Shown: in pieces, positions 34,755 through 46,864 of the stretch | How positions within the stretch are numbered: the first letter of the stretch is position 1 | How the letters are laid out: the number at the start of each line of letters is the position of its first letter | NCBI GenBank assembly: GCA_032622095.1 | Contig: CP136067.1 | Location: 98,136,707 to 98,200,706 of the forward strand | DNA: 64,000 nucleotides | Source of the DNA: Siphonodentalium dalli | Lineage: Eukaryota; Mollusca; Scaphopoda; Gadilida; Siphonodentaliidae | Reading direction: 5' to 3' | Translations under genes and position numbers: made by a program | Notes under the pieces: model-generated | What the model saw: the letters and a program-made list of their open reading frames with translations, nothing else | Databases searched by the model: none | What the model was told of the DNA's origin: nothing

Positions 34755-34758
34755 TTAA

Positions 34759-35152
34759 GCTTGGCCGTGTTCCGACACAAGCGAGAGGTCAATTGGCGTC
34801 GAATTCTGGCAAAGTTCTGGGTACCTCTGCACCAGAGAACATTTGGAATGAGACCATGAAATTCACAAACGCACACAAGAAAAACTGTTTGCTGATTACC
34901 GACTTTCCATTAACATTTGACCGTCACATTTCATTAAGTGGCGCGTTTGATCGCGACTGTTGTGTACTGTTCAAATAAATCTGAGATCGATACCCGTATT
35001 TTACAATGTTCTAGGTGTTATTACTTTTAGGTTTGTGTGGCACGACCGACAGGTACCTGGCTACACAAATCCTTACAATTTTATATATACGGGAAACACG
35101 TTTTAACAGTTAGGCCCGTGTCAGCTCTAACATGCAAGATGTGATATGTGTA
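34759..35152. other. Spacer
   Basis: No recognised content. Confidence 0.3.
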
Positions 35153-35718
35153 TCTGTTCGCGCGGCCAAGCAAATTTGCCAATGGCAAAAATATTTCACA
35201 ATTGGCAAAAAGTATTTTTATTTGCGAAAGTTCTGGCAAGTCACTTTTTAATTCCTCAAGCAAGTTGAAAAATATTGGTCAATCAATACCATTCATTTCA
35301 GGAAACTCTTACAACATACTTATATTAGTGGTGTTTTATAAGGTTTAGGAAACGTTAACACCTCTATTTAGGTGCAGTTAATCTCATAGCATGCATTAGT
35401 ACTGATGGTTGGAGGGATTATACTAATCCTCCTGTGATGTGATGTGCTCTTCTGGTGAAGTAACCCTTCTACCATTGTAGTGTTCGGTGATTGGGTTATT
35501 GTTGTATGATAAACCACAATAAAGATCGAGTATAATTATTAACCAATGCTTTCATCGATATCAAAAGTCGTTAAAACCGCGAGTGTCGAAACATTAGACG
35601 TATGTTTGCAGAAAATGTTACTATCAGCGATAACATTTGGTAAATGCTAAAAGAATTTGGCAAAAAATATGTTCATTTGGCAAATTATTTGGCAAAAGTA
35701 AATTTCGGTCCAACGCGC
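35153..35718. mobile_element. Possible hAT-like MITE with ATTTGGCAAA repeats
   Basis: Weakly inverted ends (CTGTTCGCGCGGCC.A, and TGG.CCAACGCGCACTCTG on the other side) enclose several TTGGCAAAA words. It is similar in style to 40351-40742. No clear target duplication. Confidence 0.35.
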
Positions 35719-36060
35719 ACTCTGGTTGTGTGACTTGAGATCAATACTAATTCACAAGAATGTCGGAGCTTCTATATGTGAGGCGTTGCATCATACGACA
35801 CTCAGAATGTTATCCGTGAATATCTCATTGAATGTCACATATTCGTCTTATGCAAAGGTCCTGATTCCTATGCTGCTAAGATAACAATTTCCTTAAATTA
35901 ATGTGACCTTATCTCATCAGCATATTTCTGGCCAGATGTCGTGACAGTCGACCATGGCGAAATCTTCATCGTCAGGACAATAACTCTTCAAACATAAATC
36001 ATCATGGGAGTATTCATAGTAATGATCCCGTATAAATATGCAAATATGCTTTCATGGATT
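35719..36060. other. Spacer
   Basis: No recognised content. Confidence 0.3.
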
Positions 36061-36420
36061 GCAACTGGCCTTTCTTCTAGTGCCATGCACGTATCTTAAT
36101 TGTTTGCTCAATCAATTTGAATACGATGTCATTGGTATTTCAGAGCACTGGCTCAACCCAGAGAAATTTATATCTTTTGAATGATATACATGCCAATTAC
36201 ACCAGTATCGGTAAATTCGGCAGAACTTTTGTGACAAAAACAGGTGCATGGTACATATTGTCGCGATGGCGTATAGCGATTCTCCTCAACAAGGAATATT
36301 CATATAACTTTGACAGTGTAAACGAATGTATAATTGGAAATCGGATTCGCCTGGGATATAATAATTTCATTTTCATATTCCATGTTAAAACCGCCATAAA
36401 CAGAAAGAATATCAAAATAT
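36060..36420 (+). pseudogene. LINE endonuclease (APE-type) fragment
   Basis: Reads FEYDVIGISEHWLNPEKFI near 36117, the conserved 'I.I.EHWL' block of the apurinic-like endonuclease of non-LTR retrotransposons. Then, after frame changes, WRIAILLNKEYSYNFDSVNE, matching the 'GGVAIL..' strand region. It is a short, shifted remnant; no RT follows. Confidence 0.65.
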
Positions 36421-36653
36421 AGAAATACTATGTTCTTATGCCAATCATGAATATTACGTAAGTAGTATGCTATTGCCAAGTACGTACGCTGTGTTATGTA
36501 AAAAAAAATATTTTACATTATAGAAAATAAAGAGCATGCGATAATAAAAACATTTAACACGGGGGAGACCTGTGACTTTTTGCACATTTGGGAGATCCTG
36601 TGTGTCTTTTTGCACTATCCCATGTTATGAAAATAACCAACTCAGCTTTTATA
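36421..36653. other. Spacer
   Basis: No recognised content. Confidence 0.3.
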
Positions 36654-36832
36654 GTGGGGGATGTGAAGTTTTTAAATGTCAAACAGTTAGAAAGATTGAG
36701 GTATCAGTTGGAAAATTCCAACCTGACGGTGGGGTGCAAATGGAATGTCTTGTATTTGGACATTTCGCTGTTGGAAAATCCAATATGGGCGTATATACAG
36801 TATGTAACTCATGAGGATGTCACCCTCCCATC
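36654..36832. repeat. 180-bp dispersed repeat (TTGGAAAATTCCAAC family), copy 1
   Basis: Collinear with 38903-39090: GTTAGAAAGATTGAGGTAT, CAGTTGGAAAATTCCAACC, AAATGGAATGTCTTGTATTT, GGGCGTATATACAGTATGTA, GAGGATGTCACC. Confidence 0.85.
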
Positions 36833-38007
36833 CCGAAGGAATTCACACGTACAATAGATCTGCATGTCATTTCTTATAATCATATACCAGTACATTTAAT
36901 AGAATAATAATCATTTGAATAACTTTTCAAAACCTACCACAACAATTGTAAGTAATATATATATATATATATATTTTTAATTAAACACAGTCTCCCAATA
37001 TAACAACACGCAGATTGAAGTGACGTAGGTGGTTCATCGATTTTTGTGAATTGGACACCACGCACCGAGCGCGTGCACACCGTCGGCTTGGGTGGCGCAG
37101 GTGTTCGTCGCTTTTTAGAAAGTGTCGACTTCATTTATTGCCTAATGAACGTTGGAATCGTCCGTGTAACCATATCCCGATTTATACTGATTCGTATACG
37201 GAAGCTAATTTTGTGAATGTAGAGGGTGTGTGATTATATATATATGAGAATGGATGTCACCAGCTCCTGTAACCACTTATACTCTAATGTGCAAGCAGTT
37301 TCTTTCTACACTTTTCAACAACAACAAATAGAAATGAGAACTTCAGATAAATTTGATTTAGTCTAAGGGATGCATCTGAGCAGGTATAGTGTCATTACCT
37401 CGACTAACCCACCAAAACAGTGTGACTTGTTGTGAATAGAGAATTTAAAAGTGTCCATCTTTCAAAGAAAGTTTTTTCCCTATAGTGGAGAAGCGTTTCA
37501 ATGTTTGTTACCTCATCAATGTTTTTATAATGTTGTATTGTTTCTATTAAGCCCTTCATTGAGGGTTCACTATTACTGAATTCACATGATTGTATATACC
37601 TTTTAGACAGTAGAATGCAAATATTAATTATATTATCTCTCTCAGTCTCAACTATATATATTTACATACTAAGTGTGATTATCACTAAATCCAGCATTCT
37701 GATTGGTCGGCGCCCACGTGGCTAGTTGCAATTATTTCTCGGAGAACGCGCAACAGCTCATAACTGCAGCCTCATAATTACATCGACGCGTCATAGGTTT
37801 TGGAAAGACGAACGCGTAATGTTTTGGGCGCATTTGGAGTCGCGCAGGATTGACTTAATAAATCATCGGGTTTCAATATAAAGAGAAATTGTTCCTGTTA
37901 ACTTTTGCCAAGGGTGATATGGGATATTTTGGGCTGGTTTTGTCACGATACACTTTTCGATTTAAATATATTTACAAAAGTGGCTTTTTCGCTAAATGTA
38001 TATAATT
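36833..38007. other. Spacer
   Basis: TA run at 36957-36973. No gene or defined repeat recognised. Confidence 0.35.
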
Positions 38008-38168
38008 ATAAGGATTAACTGTAATGTGGACTGTTTTTATGGAGATGTAACCGTGAGGTAAGTGGTCATAACTTGTATGTAAAACCCTTCGGGTTTTACA
38101 CAAGTTATGACCACTTACCTCACGGTTACATCTCCATAAAAACAGTCCACATGACAGTTAATCCTTAT
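38008..38168. repeat. Near-perfect 161-bp palindrome
   Basis: Arms of about 75 bp (ATAAGGATTAACTGT..., GGTAAGTGGTCATAACTTGT) fold around an ACCCTTCGGGT centre. No target duplication seen. Confidence 0.9.
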
Positions 38169-38902
38169 TGCAACCTCATGTTACCCATTCTGGTGAAATG
38201 TCAAAGAATACGTTACATTTTTCCGTATTTTTTTCTTTGTGTAACAAAGTTATTCAGGGTCCCGAAATTGTGATAAAGTTACACAGGTTAAGCAATTCTC
38301 ACAAGATATTAATTTTATTTATTTAAAGTGATGTGAAACACTCCGGTTTCGGTGATCAAATAGAAATGGAGAATAATCTTGTTCAAAGTAGTAATTTTTA
38401 CAAAAAGAAAATCCAAATTGACAACACACACCGTCATTCTTATATATGAATTAAATACAGTGACTCTCGGTGGCGAAATCGTTTTCATTATTTTATCGCC
38501 GATAGATGCGTCCCGAATCGAGTAGTAAATATTTACAATTGAAAGTAGTTCTGAGGATGTTTTCTATGGTCGCTTTGCTTCAAATTTTCGGCGATGTTAG
38601 TAGAATGTTACATTCCTCCAATTGTCATAGCGCCTGAATACTAAATTATCAGTTTCTCGCACCCGAACACGTACATAATATGTCTTTAAAGTGACAGGGG
38701 GATACTATTCAGTTTTGTCAAGTGATAGCCCTCAATGAGCATACATCAAGAAATATTAGTATTGGATGTGGTCATTCTGGTAGAAAAAAAATATTTGGTT
38801 GCTACAAGTAAAATTTTATTAACCTGGCTAACTTTATCACAAATCCAGGAACCTGGGTAACTTTATCACAAAAATCCAGGGAGATCGTAACAATTCAGCA
38901 TT
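38169..38902. other. Spacer
   Basis: Two short direct repeats of 'AACTTTATCACAAA.TCCAGG' near 38826-38880. Nothing else recognised. Confidence 0.35.
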
Positions 38903-39090
38903 AATAGTGGGAGATGTTAGGTTCGAAAGATCCAGCAGTTAGAAAGATTGAGGTATATCAGTTGGAAAATTCCAACCCGAAGGTGGTGCAAATGGAATGT
39001 CTTGTATTTGGAAATTTCGGTAAGTTGGAAAATCCTATATGGGCGTATATACAGTATGTAAGTAATGAGGATGTCACCCCCCCCCCCCCC
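38903..39090. repeat. 180-bp dispersed repeat, copy 2
   Basis: Direct copy of 36654-36832, ending in a C14 run where copy 1 has CCCTCCCATCCC. Confidence 0.85.
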
Positions 39091-39649
39091 GCTAAATCCT
39101 GAATACCAATTAACAGAGGGGTGAATACTGACACGCTCAGTATTATGTGAAGGTAACATATATGTATACCCCCTTCACACCACCACGTGGCCACGTCCCA
39201 TGTTGGGGTTCACATACAATTCTTACCTCATATACGCATACAGTCCGGTTTCGGAGAATACTTTAATGTTCAAACAACGAACCAACAACTAAATAACGAT
39301 ATGTTCCATATTTGAATTGCATGTGCATTTAAACAATTCTGGCGCCGTTTCCAGGGGGCGCGTAATGTCAAAGTATTATTGTTGAATTTAGTACGTGTTC
39401 CACTCAGCTCGGTAAATAAATACCGCGTGTTGGGTTACGTATTAAGAACGCACCATAACGGTTCATTGTGTCGCCATATTAATGGGGATACTGTCATGCT
39501 TGCGGGGATTGTTTGCCAAATTTATTAACGATCGATTTATTCTCGTGATCAATAAGTTTCGCCAAGCCAAGAGGCAGGGGGGTGGCTTCAAGGAATTTTG
39601 GATATATAATTGGTTGCACCCTCACACGTGACGGATACATGACGGGTCT
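39091..39649. other. Spacer
   Basis: No recognised content. Confidence 0.3.
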
Positions 39650-39910
39650 CCGTTGTTGTTGTCGATTTTGGAATTTCAAACTGTACCCCCCCCCCCCCCC
39701 CCGATCTAGCTCAAACTTTCAAGTTCGTGAATTTACATTTGTAACTGGTACCTCATAGGCTTCAATTTGTTTATATTTAATTATTTAGCAGTCTTTGATC
39801 GGCCAGCAGGGAGGGACCAGGAGCCATGCATCGGACTGACCTTGGTTCAGCCCGGTGGGAGAAAATGTGGAAATTTGAACCTAAAAACTGGACAATCCTA
39901 ACATTGAGCG
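39650..39910. repeat. Dispersed repeat related to 22150-23060
   Basis: TTGGAATTTCAAAC, a C17 run, 'GGCCAGCAGGGAGGGACCAGG', then 'TTGGTTCAGCCCGGTG', in the same order as near 22530-22640 and 22770-22800. Confidence 0.6.
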
Positions 39911-40342
39911 ATCCAGGCAAATTCAGACCTTTATTTGTTGTTGTTTGTTTTTATTGATTAGTATTTTTTTTTTTTTTTGGCCACCGGCCACCAGGCTCCT
40001 TTGCCTACAGCGTCTATAGACTGCAAAGTTCGCCAAGTATAGACAATTACAGCTCAAAAATAATTATGGATGTTTTTTTTGTTTTTTTTGTCAAACTTTT
40101 CTTTCGTAATTATCATACTGGGGTCTACTCTAAATAAAATTAGACATGAGGCCACCTGGTAAATCACCTGAAATCCAAGAGGCCCGCGAAAATCCAAATT
40201 GGCCGTCAATGAGTCATAATCAATAGGATGTTGGCCTATACTGAGAGGGATGTATATAGCTCAACGACATCAACATATTGATTTCCTTTGTATTAATCTT
40301 ACTAGAGTCCACACAGAACAAAACTGGCCACCTTGGTGACCA
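39911..40342. other. Spacer with poly-T runs
   Basis: T runs near 39967 and 40074. No gene recognised. Confidence 0.35.
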
Positions 40343-40350
40343 CTACAAAT

Positions 40351-40742
40351 CAGGGTTCGCGCTGTCGATGCCAATTTGCAACAAAAAATGTCCGATTTGC
40401 AACAAAAATTGGCACCTTCCTTTTTGGCTTTTAGCATGCATTGATCCCGATTGACATTGGTCAAACAAAGAGCTCCAAGAAGTCTAACTCGTTGGGAAAC
40501 TGTGTTTTAGTATAGTGGGTGTGAGAAAAAGTATCATAAATATGTGCCCTTCATAACTCTGCTTACACAAACAGCAAATGTGAATCATAAGTGTTTTTGT
40601 GTGGAAATACTCAATTCAAAGCTGACACCAAAATATATGTGTCAGAAAAAAGTGGCAAAAGAAGATGAAAAAAGTGGCTTTAAAAATTATGCAATTGGCA
40701 ACAATGTTGGCAACTGCGAATTTTAGGCCAGTGCGAACCCTG
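40351..40742. mobile_element. hAT-like MITE with CAGGGTTCGCGCT ends
   Basis: Ends CAGGGTTCGCGCTG and CAGTGCGAACCCTG are inverted. The 8-bp flanks CTACAAAT (40343-40350) and CTTAAAAT (40743-40750) match at six positions. Internal TTGGCAACA words. No transposase. Confidence 0.75.
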
Positions 40743-41821
40743 CTTAAAATCCAATTGTCCGCCAAATCCAAGATGGACGCCAAAATGTTACAGAATCGGA
40801 CAATAGAGTGAAGACCCACTGAACTGTATATGTATACACCCCAAAGACGACCAACTGTTGGTTCCTTTAATAAATATTATACTAGAGACCATACTGAACA
40901 ACATGAGCTACAGTACCACCTGGCTAACCATCCAATATAGCCACCAATATTCAAGATCATTCAAGATCATTCTCAGAATCAATAGTGTATAGACCTATAT
41001 ATACTGAACAGTGTGTATACCCCAAATACATCAAACTATTGTTTTATTTGATAATTATTATATTTTGGTCCGTACCGAACAAAATGAGCCACGTACAGTA
41101 CCACCTGTGTGCCATCCAAGATGTGTTGGGAATTTCCAATCTGACGCCTGACCCCACCCCCGATTTCCTTTTCGGTCCAACATTTTAAAAAAAATAGGAA
41201 AACATGGTCTAACGGCAAGTTCCCTATTGGAAAATCGAACAAAGAAATCAATTTCAACTAAGCCACCTCGGCCAAACAGTTTATTTCAAACCGAGTTTGT
41301 TCCTAAGAAAACATTTGTGGTTGGGGTATTCCTACCGACCCTATTGTAAACACCCAAATATATACTCTACATTTTTTTCATGGATTCAATGTCTCTGAAT
41401 TGGCTGAATTCTCATTCAATAGATTGTGTTTATTACAGTTTATACAGAAACAAGCCCCTGCGGTTCTGTCACATATTGAGTCGAATTTTGATGATAAATT
41501 CAACAAATGTCAACCAATTTGAAAGGAGGGGGCGTGGCGACATGGAGTGGGGTGTTTTCGTTTCCTTTCCTTTCTTCCTTTCTCGCCGAGAGAGAATACA
41601 GCAGATTGTTTCGTATACGGTTACGCAGCGAATGAGAAACATACTGTTGGAAATTTCATGCCTGACGAAATATTTGTTGGAAATTTCACACCAACTCTAA
41701 GTGAGTGTGAACAATTTCTCATTTCTTATCAAAATGGCCATGCATGTATTGGTCGGAATGGCACACTGAGGTGTCCCTCAACTTATATTAAGCTTGACAA
41801 CATTTACATTGACCTTGGATA
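40743..41821. repeat. Repeat-rich spacer with GGAAATTTC boxes
   Basis: TTGGGAATTTCCAATCTGACG near 41127 and two GTTGGAAATTTCA copies near 41646 and 41674 belong to the dispersed family. Short ATTCAAGATCATT duplicates lie near 40950. No gene. Confidence 0.45.
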
Positions 41822-44235
41822 GAAGCTGGTCGACGAAATTCGGTACTTTCAAATGAATATGTCCTATATAAGGATTCTAAAAAGCGCCTCCGCCGAGCAC
41901 TAAGGTCAGTTGTGCGTGATAAGGAGACGCAATTCTTATTAGATGTTCAGATAGCTGCTACTAACAATTCTAATGAGTTCTGGCGTATGATAAAGCCCAA
42001 AGCTCACACGCAGATGGTCTCGAACGGCATGGATTTTGGACATGGAGTGATCACAGACGGAAGTCAAGTAATCGCAGGGTGGAAGGAGTACTTTGAAGTC
42101 CTATACAGTCCAAGTGAACATACCGATTCTGAATTCGAAACACATGTCAATGACAACCTAGATGTAGTATTGAACGGAGAAAGTGATACCAACAACAACA
42201 CCGTTTTCTGCGAACACATTTCAATAACCGAAGTCTATTCCGGAATTCAAAGCATGAAACGGAATAATCTTCTGGACCAGACAGTATTGCGAACGAGCAC
42301 TTGTTATTTGCACCTCAATCTCTCGTGACAATCTTATGTATTCTATTCAACGGAATAATCGCACAGGAATGGATACCAACGAAAATGAAATCTGGTCTCA
42401 TTATCCCGTTGTTCAAGGGAGATCCGAAGCCATGCAACCAACTCGACAGATATCGACCAATAACCATACTCTCGGCTCTTTACAAACTTTTTGAATCGAT
42501 TCTACTAAAGCGCTTCCGTAATAGTCCTGATCTAAAAACATTTCCACATGCTTTGCAGTTTGGTTTCCAAAACAATCTTGGCTGTAACATGACTTCGTTT
42601 GTTGTTCAAGAAGAGATTCAATACGCATGCGATAACAACTCAAAAGCATATGTTTGTTTTCTGGATTCAGCCAAAGCGTTTGACTGCGTTTGGCATGAGG
42701 GCCTCTTATTCAAGCTAAACCAGCTCGGATTCTCTGGGAAAATCCTTCGAATAATACAAAATACGCATGTGAATTGCACGAGTCCTGCCCTCTGTAGTGG
42801 AACTATATCAGAACCCCTTTATATACGCCAAGGAACAAGGCGGGGAGAGGTTACGTCACCTTTTTTCTATTTCGTCTTCATCATAGACCTTTTAATATCT
42901 TTGGAACACTCAGGCAAAGGTCTCTTCATCGGTAAAACTAATTGTACGTCTCATACAACAGCCGACGATATATGCCTGATATCACTCAACAAATCTAGTT
43001 TGGACAATCTTCTGAAAATATGTTATGACTACAGTTCTCAGTGGCGGTTTGCATTCTCAACTGTGAAAAGTAACGTTGTCGTGTTCAACGAATGTAGAAA
43101 CCAGCAGGCTGGAAAGGATCGCAGATGGCTCCTTGATAACAATATTATCACCGAAACAACCGAGTGTCACCATCCAGGTATCACACAGGCTAAGTTCGAC
43201 AATAACGCGCAAAGATTCACTCAGATCTCGGAAACCATGACGAAGTCCTATTTTATCCTAGCTGGCCAGAGAACGCTGAGTATGTGTACACCACATACTA
43301 TGTCCCATCTAATGAATACCGTTGTTCTTCCTAAAGCACGATATGGGTCAGAACTCTTATATAATCAGAATGCTGGCGGAATAATCACTGCAGAGAAAGC
43401 TTATCGAACCTGTTTAAAGCATACCCAGGGTTTACCAACGAGGGCGAGCACAAACCTCACGCTATGTCTTCTCGGTCTCATGCCCATTATAGAGCAACTA
43501 CATACAAAGAAACTTCTGTTCCTCTGTGATCTAGCCCACTTGCCTGCGACACGAGACACACCCCTTAGGCTATTCCTAAATAATATATATCTATACAAAT
43601 TATTCAATGCCAAGTCTACTGGATGTATCCGAGACATTCTGGAAAGTTTGAATCTATACAGACTCGACTATTTTCTGTAGGACTGCCTTTGAACTGGCTT
43701 CTTTCCAGCAAAGACCATATGGAGGCGACTTGTTCACACGGCTGTCAGATCTCAGTACTCCTCCGAGTCATGGCGTTCATCGTTTGGGGCGAACGTCCAT
43801 TCTAGTGTTCTGACACGAATAGTCAACGACCCTCTCTCAATCTCGAGCATATGGAGGCTACTTGAAGAGAACCCGACAAAGAGTCGCGAACTGAAGAACC
43901 TCGCAAGGCTACTAAATAGCATGTTGTTTGAAAACCGGAACCAATGTAATACATGTGGCCAAACATTTACAAATGAAATTCAACATATAACAAACTCCTG
44001 TAATTATTCTGTGATGCATAGACTACGCTACGTTTATTGGATGGTGATAATTGAACACTTTGGAGTTAAATTTTTCAGTGCGTTGGACTCACTTCAACTC
44101 GAAGAGTTCCACGTAGTAGTTCTACTCGGTGGGGAGGCCAACACCATATTGTTTACAGATGACATTGGGAGTCAATTTTATCATTTCCTCATCCTCCTTC
44201 CTCTACACTGGCTCTCAGTTGGTACGACAAAATAG
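41822..44235 (+). pseudogene. Non-LTR retrotransposon ORF2 (reverse transcriptase), 5'-truncated
   Basis: A linker (EFWRMIKPK) is followed by RT core motifs: MKSGLIIPLFKGD, DRYRPITILSALYKLFE, FLDSAKAFDCVWHEGL (motif A), RQGTRRGEVTSPFFYF, TADDICLISL (motif C; the usual Tyr/Phe before A-D-D is Thr) and FNECRNQ. A C-terminal zinc knuckle CNTCGQTFTNEIQH...C with HFG near 43950-44070 closes the protein. Frame breaks fall near 42300 and 43680, and the endonuclease half is missing. AATAAA follows at 44466. Style suggests the Jockey/I group; clade not determined. Confidence 0.85.
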
Positions 44236-44484
44236 CTGAACCATCAGAAGTCGGAGCATACCACTGACCCGATACGTCCACACGCATGTGACATATACAG
44301 ATTCACAGCACAGTCTATAGGCAAATATACGTGAATCCTGACTGAATCTATATAGTGCATTATGTAAATACTATCACATGTTTATAGAACCTGTGTTCGC
44401 GGACAACTATTTATTCCACATTACACATTATAATGTATCATGTATGCTCTTCATTTTGTAGGTTAATAAACTAATAATAAGATA
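44236..44484 (+). other. 3' UTR of the LINE relic
   Basis: Noncoding sequence after the ORF2 stop, with AATAAA near 44466. No poly-A tail follows; an M1 MITE fragment begins at once. Confidence 0.5.
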
Positions 44485-44539
44485 TGCACTGGCACGGTGT
44501 ATTTAATGTTGCACCAACGAAGCTCCCGTTATGAAAGGG
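44485..44539. repeat. Right-end fragment of MITE family M1
   Basis: GGCACGGTGTATTTAATGTT, then CTCCCGTTATGAAAGGG and TTAA (44540-44543), as in the right end at 19972. No left half in the neighbourhood. Confidence 0.65.
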
Positions 44540-44543
44540 TTAA

Positions 44544-44889
44544 AACTAAATCGGTCAAATATTGGTTTCTAAACCATACTATGTCATCAGAGAAACCATA
44601 AGAGGAATATATCAGGTTTAACGACTTTGTCATTTTCTTTCGATTTAAAATGGGGTAGATGGAGTGCTACTTAAGGAAAATCTCCATTGCGCATGCGTAA
44701 TCGATTCGTGGTCCTTGTGAGTATACAGTGGTACTGCCTATACTTCACGATGGCCATTACCACATACTCCCACTCATATTCCGTGTTACACTGGTTATAC
44801 TGGTGTAAATATGTTCCACAGGCTTCAATTCTAACGTGTCTTGCATGATGTGCATCAAAGGCCATAGAAACTGTTCAAACTGCCTTCAG
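44544..44889. other. Spacer
   Basis: No recognised content. Confidence 0.3.
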
Positions 44890-45200
44890 ATTAGGCCAAA
44901 ACAAAATGAATGCGTGTTTCCCGTAACCCGACCGACCGTCTTCAAAACCTCCCGACCCAAGTTCATTTTATTGGTTTTAAATAAATAAAAAATCAATATA
45001 TAAACCGACCGACCGCACTGATAACCAAACTATGTACGCATGGTTCCATTTTATCTGATTCACCTCGCGAGATAAAGGATATCTTTGATATATTTATATA
45101 TTTTTCGCAAAGCCACATCGTCACTCTTCAAACGGAAAGTCTACGACTGGAAATACCGGAAAATCACGAGTTATCGTTCCTCTTCGCTGACCGGAAGCAC

Positions 45201-45428
45201 GTGTTTGTGTTGTTATGGGGTATTTATATTAAACATGGATGTTCTCCGAGGTTGATTCGAACCGAAATTCGAACGCGAGAACAAGTTTATTTCAACGATG
45301 GCGGTCGCACATGGGTCGATTCGCATGTGCATAATTCACGAAAGACGAAGTTCGCAGCGACGGAGGAAGGCCCGTACATGTATCTATTGTACTCGAATTT
45401 GTGTTCGGCTTCCGTGACCTCACGATAA
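45201..45428 (+). other. Short open frame of unknown status inside the Harbinger-like element
   Basis: 75 codons, Arg-rich, with GGRTWVDSHVHNSRKTKF. An alternative frame from ATG near 45299 gives MAVAHGSIRMC and a Cys pair (CIYC). Neither has a recognised domain. Either could be the start of the protein continued at 45862. Confidence 0.3.
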
Positions 45429-45861
45429 CTTTAGTCCCCGTGCATTGATCAGGACGTACCTTGGGGTTAGGGTAACGGTTGGGGATGAATATAAACATAC
45501 GAGTTTCTAACTATTAATATTTTCAATTGCATCCCCTATCCCTTGGGACCACTACCAAACTTCAACTTTTGTTGAATTTATCATTTGCACCCCCTAGGGC
45601 CCTACCCATTGGATGCCAACTAAATTTTCATCTATTTTATTTGGGGCTGATGAATTGCCAACTTGTACATATTGCATATTTTAGGTATTAATTTATCATG
45701 TTTGAAGTTTATATTTAATTTTACATTTACTTAATATTTTGGATTTTCCAACTATCGAACATATAGGCATCAAATTTTTAACCATTGATCCCCCACACAC
45801 ACACCCCTGCCATTGATCCAAACCAAACTTGGTAGATCATTACGCTCATATATGAATTTCT

Positions 45862-46275
45862 TTGTTTGATTCAAACCAAACTTGGTATCTAGTTCAATCG
45901 GGTCAAAATAAAGGTCAAGTTCACACCATATGGGTTATTTTTAAGTCTCAGTTATATTGTATGCCCCTTTCTCAACTTAGAAAAATCACAGGCTTTGACT
46001 ATACCTGTTGTGCACCACTGCTCACACCTGACCATAGCCAGGCTGCAAGGATGGTGGTGCGGCGGGATATTGTTTGTCGGTCTCCAATAGAATTGGGATA
46101 TTATGGGGCAGCCCTTGGGGCCATTGATACCTGTGCCCATTGTGCAGGTCCCAATGGGGACGTAAAAACATCTCTGAAAAAACATTACAGGACAGTTTTC
46201 CCTATTTGTATTAATTGTTTTAATGCAGGGCTGATGCCTGTTGTGGCAAGGCAGTGCCTGTTTCAGGTTAATTAA
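45862..46275 (+). CDS. Uncharacterised cysteine-rich ORF inside an inverted-repeat element
   Basis: 137 codons with protein-like composition. An N-terminal part without motifs is followed by TGFDYTCCAPLLTPDH, MVVRRDIVCRSPIELGYYGA, then two Cys pairs (CAHC at about residue 90, CINC at about 117), likely one metal site, and GLMPVVARQ before the stop. I believe similar Cys-pair ORFs occur as multicopy genes in invertebrates, but cannot name the family. The real N-terminus may lie upstream through an intron. It could be the element's own protein or a captured host exon. Confidence 0.5.
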   Translation: MFDSNQTWYLVQSGQNKGQVHTIWVIFKSQLYCMPLSQLRKITGFDYTCCAPLLTPDHSQAARMVVRRDIVCRSPIELGYYGAALGAIDTCAHCAGPNGDVKTSLKKHYRTVFPICINCFNAGLMPVVARQCLFQVN

Positions 46276-46513
46276 AGTAATTTTAGTAAACTGTCTACTG
46301 TTATCTGTTTTATGTGTTTCCCCTCAATATATCAGTTTTATCATCAATTTGTTGGTTTCTCTTGGTCATTGTATGGTGTTTGGTGGTTGTTAGGCATGGC
46401 CCACACGAGACCATCGAAAATAAAATGAAAACATAAAATAAAATGAAAAGCCTACCGCCCGCCCCTATTTTTTTTGGGCTCGTTACGGGGAACACGCATT
46501 TATTTTGTTTTGG

Positions 46514-46861
46514 CCTTATGTGAGCTTGATATCTCTCGAAACTTTTCCAATACAAAAAATAAACACCATCAGGCAGGGAATCCACTTTAAAGTATGTGTT
46601 TTCATGACTGGGGTCAGTTCCGCAGAAAAATATAGTCGTTTTTGGCATCACACTTAAAATTTCTAAAAGGCCGCGACAACAGACTTCACATAAAAGGTTA
46701 ATTAATAGACCTCTTGACAAATGAAGTTTGTTGGAGAATGATTCTTTGAATTTTTGTGAGTATTTTTCTTTTAATTCATTGGACCAATCACAACCAAGAG
46801 TGTTTTAACTGTTTTGCGTTTTACTCCTCCCGCATCCGTATATGGGGAGCTGCCTATATAT
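46514..46861. other. Spacer
   Basis: No recognised content. Confidence 0.3.
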
Positions 46862-46864
46862 AGT

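Larger units (their letters stand above)
44894..46513 (+). mobile_element. Harbinger-like element (TTA target duplication) with cargo ORF
   Basis: About 34-bp inverted ends, GGCCAAAACAAAATGAATGC GTGTT (left, split by a space) and the near-identical complement at 46482-46513. TTA lies immediately outside both. TTA duplication and GGC-type termini fit PIF/Harbinger. No Harbinger transposase is recognised inside; instead there are short frames at 45201-45428 and 45862-46275. Confidence 0.6.

Noticed and set aside
37051-37233. Arg-rich 60-codon frame
   Set aside because: Short, no domain, no splice or promoter support.
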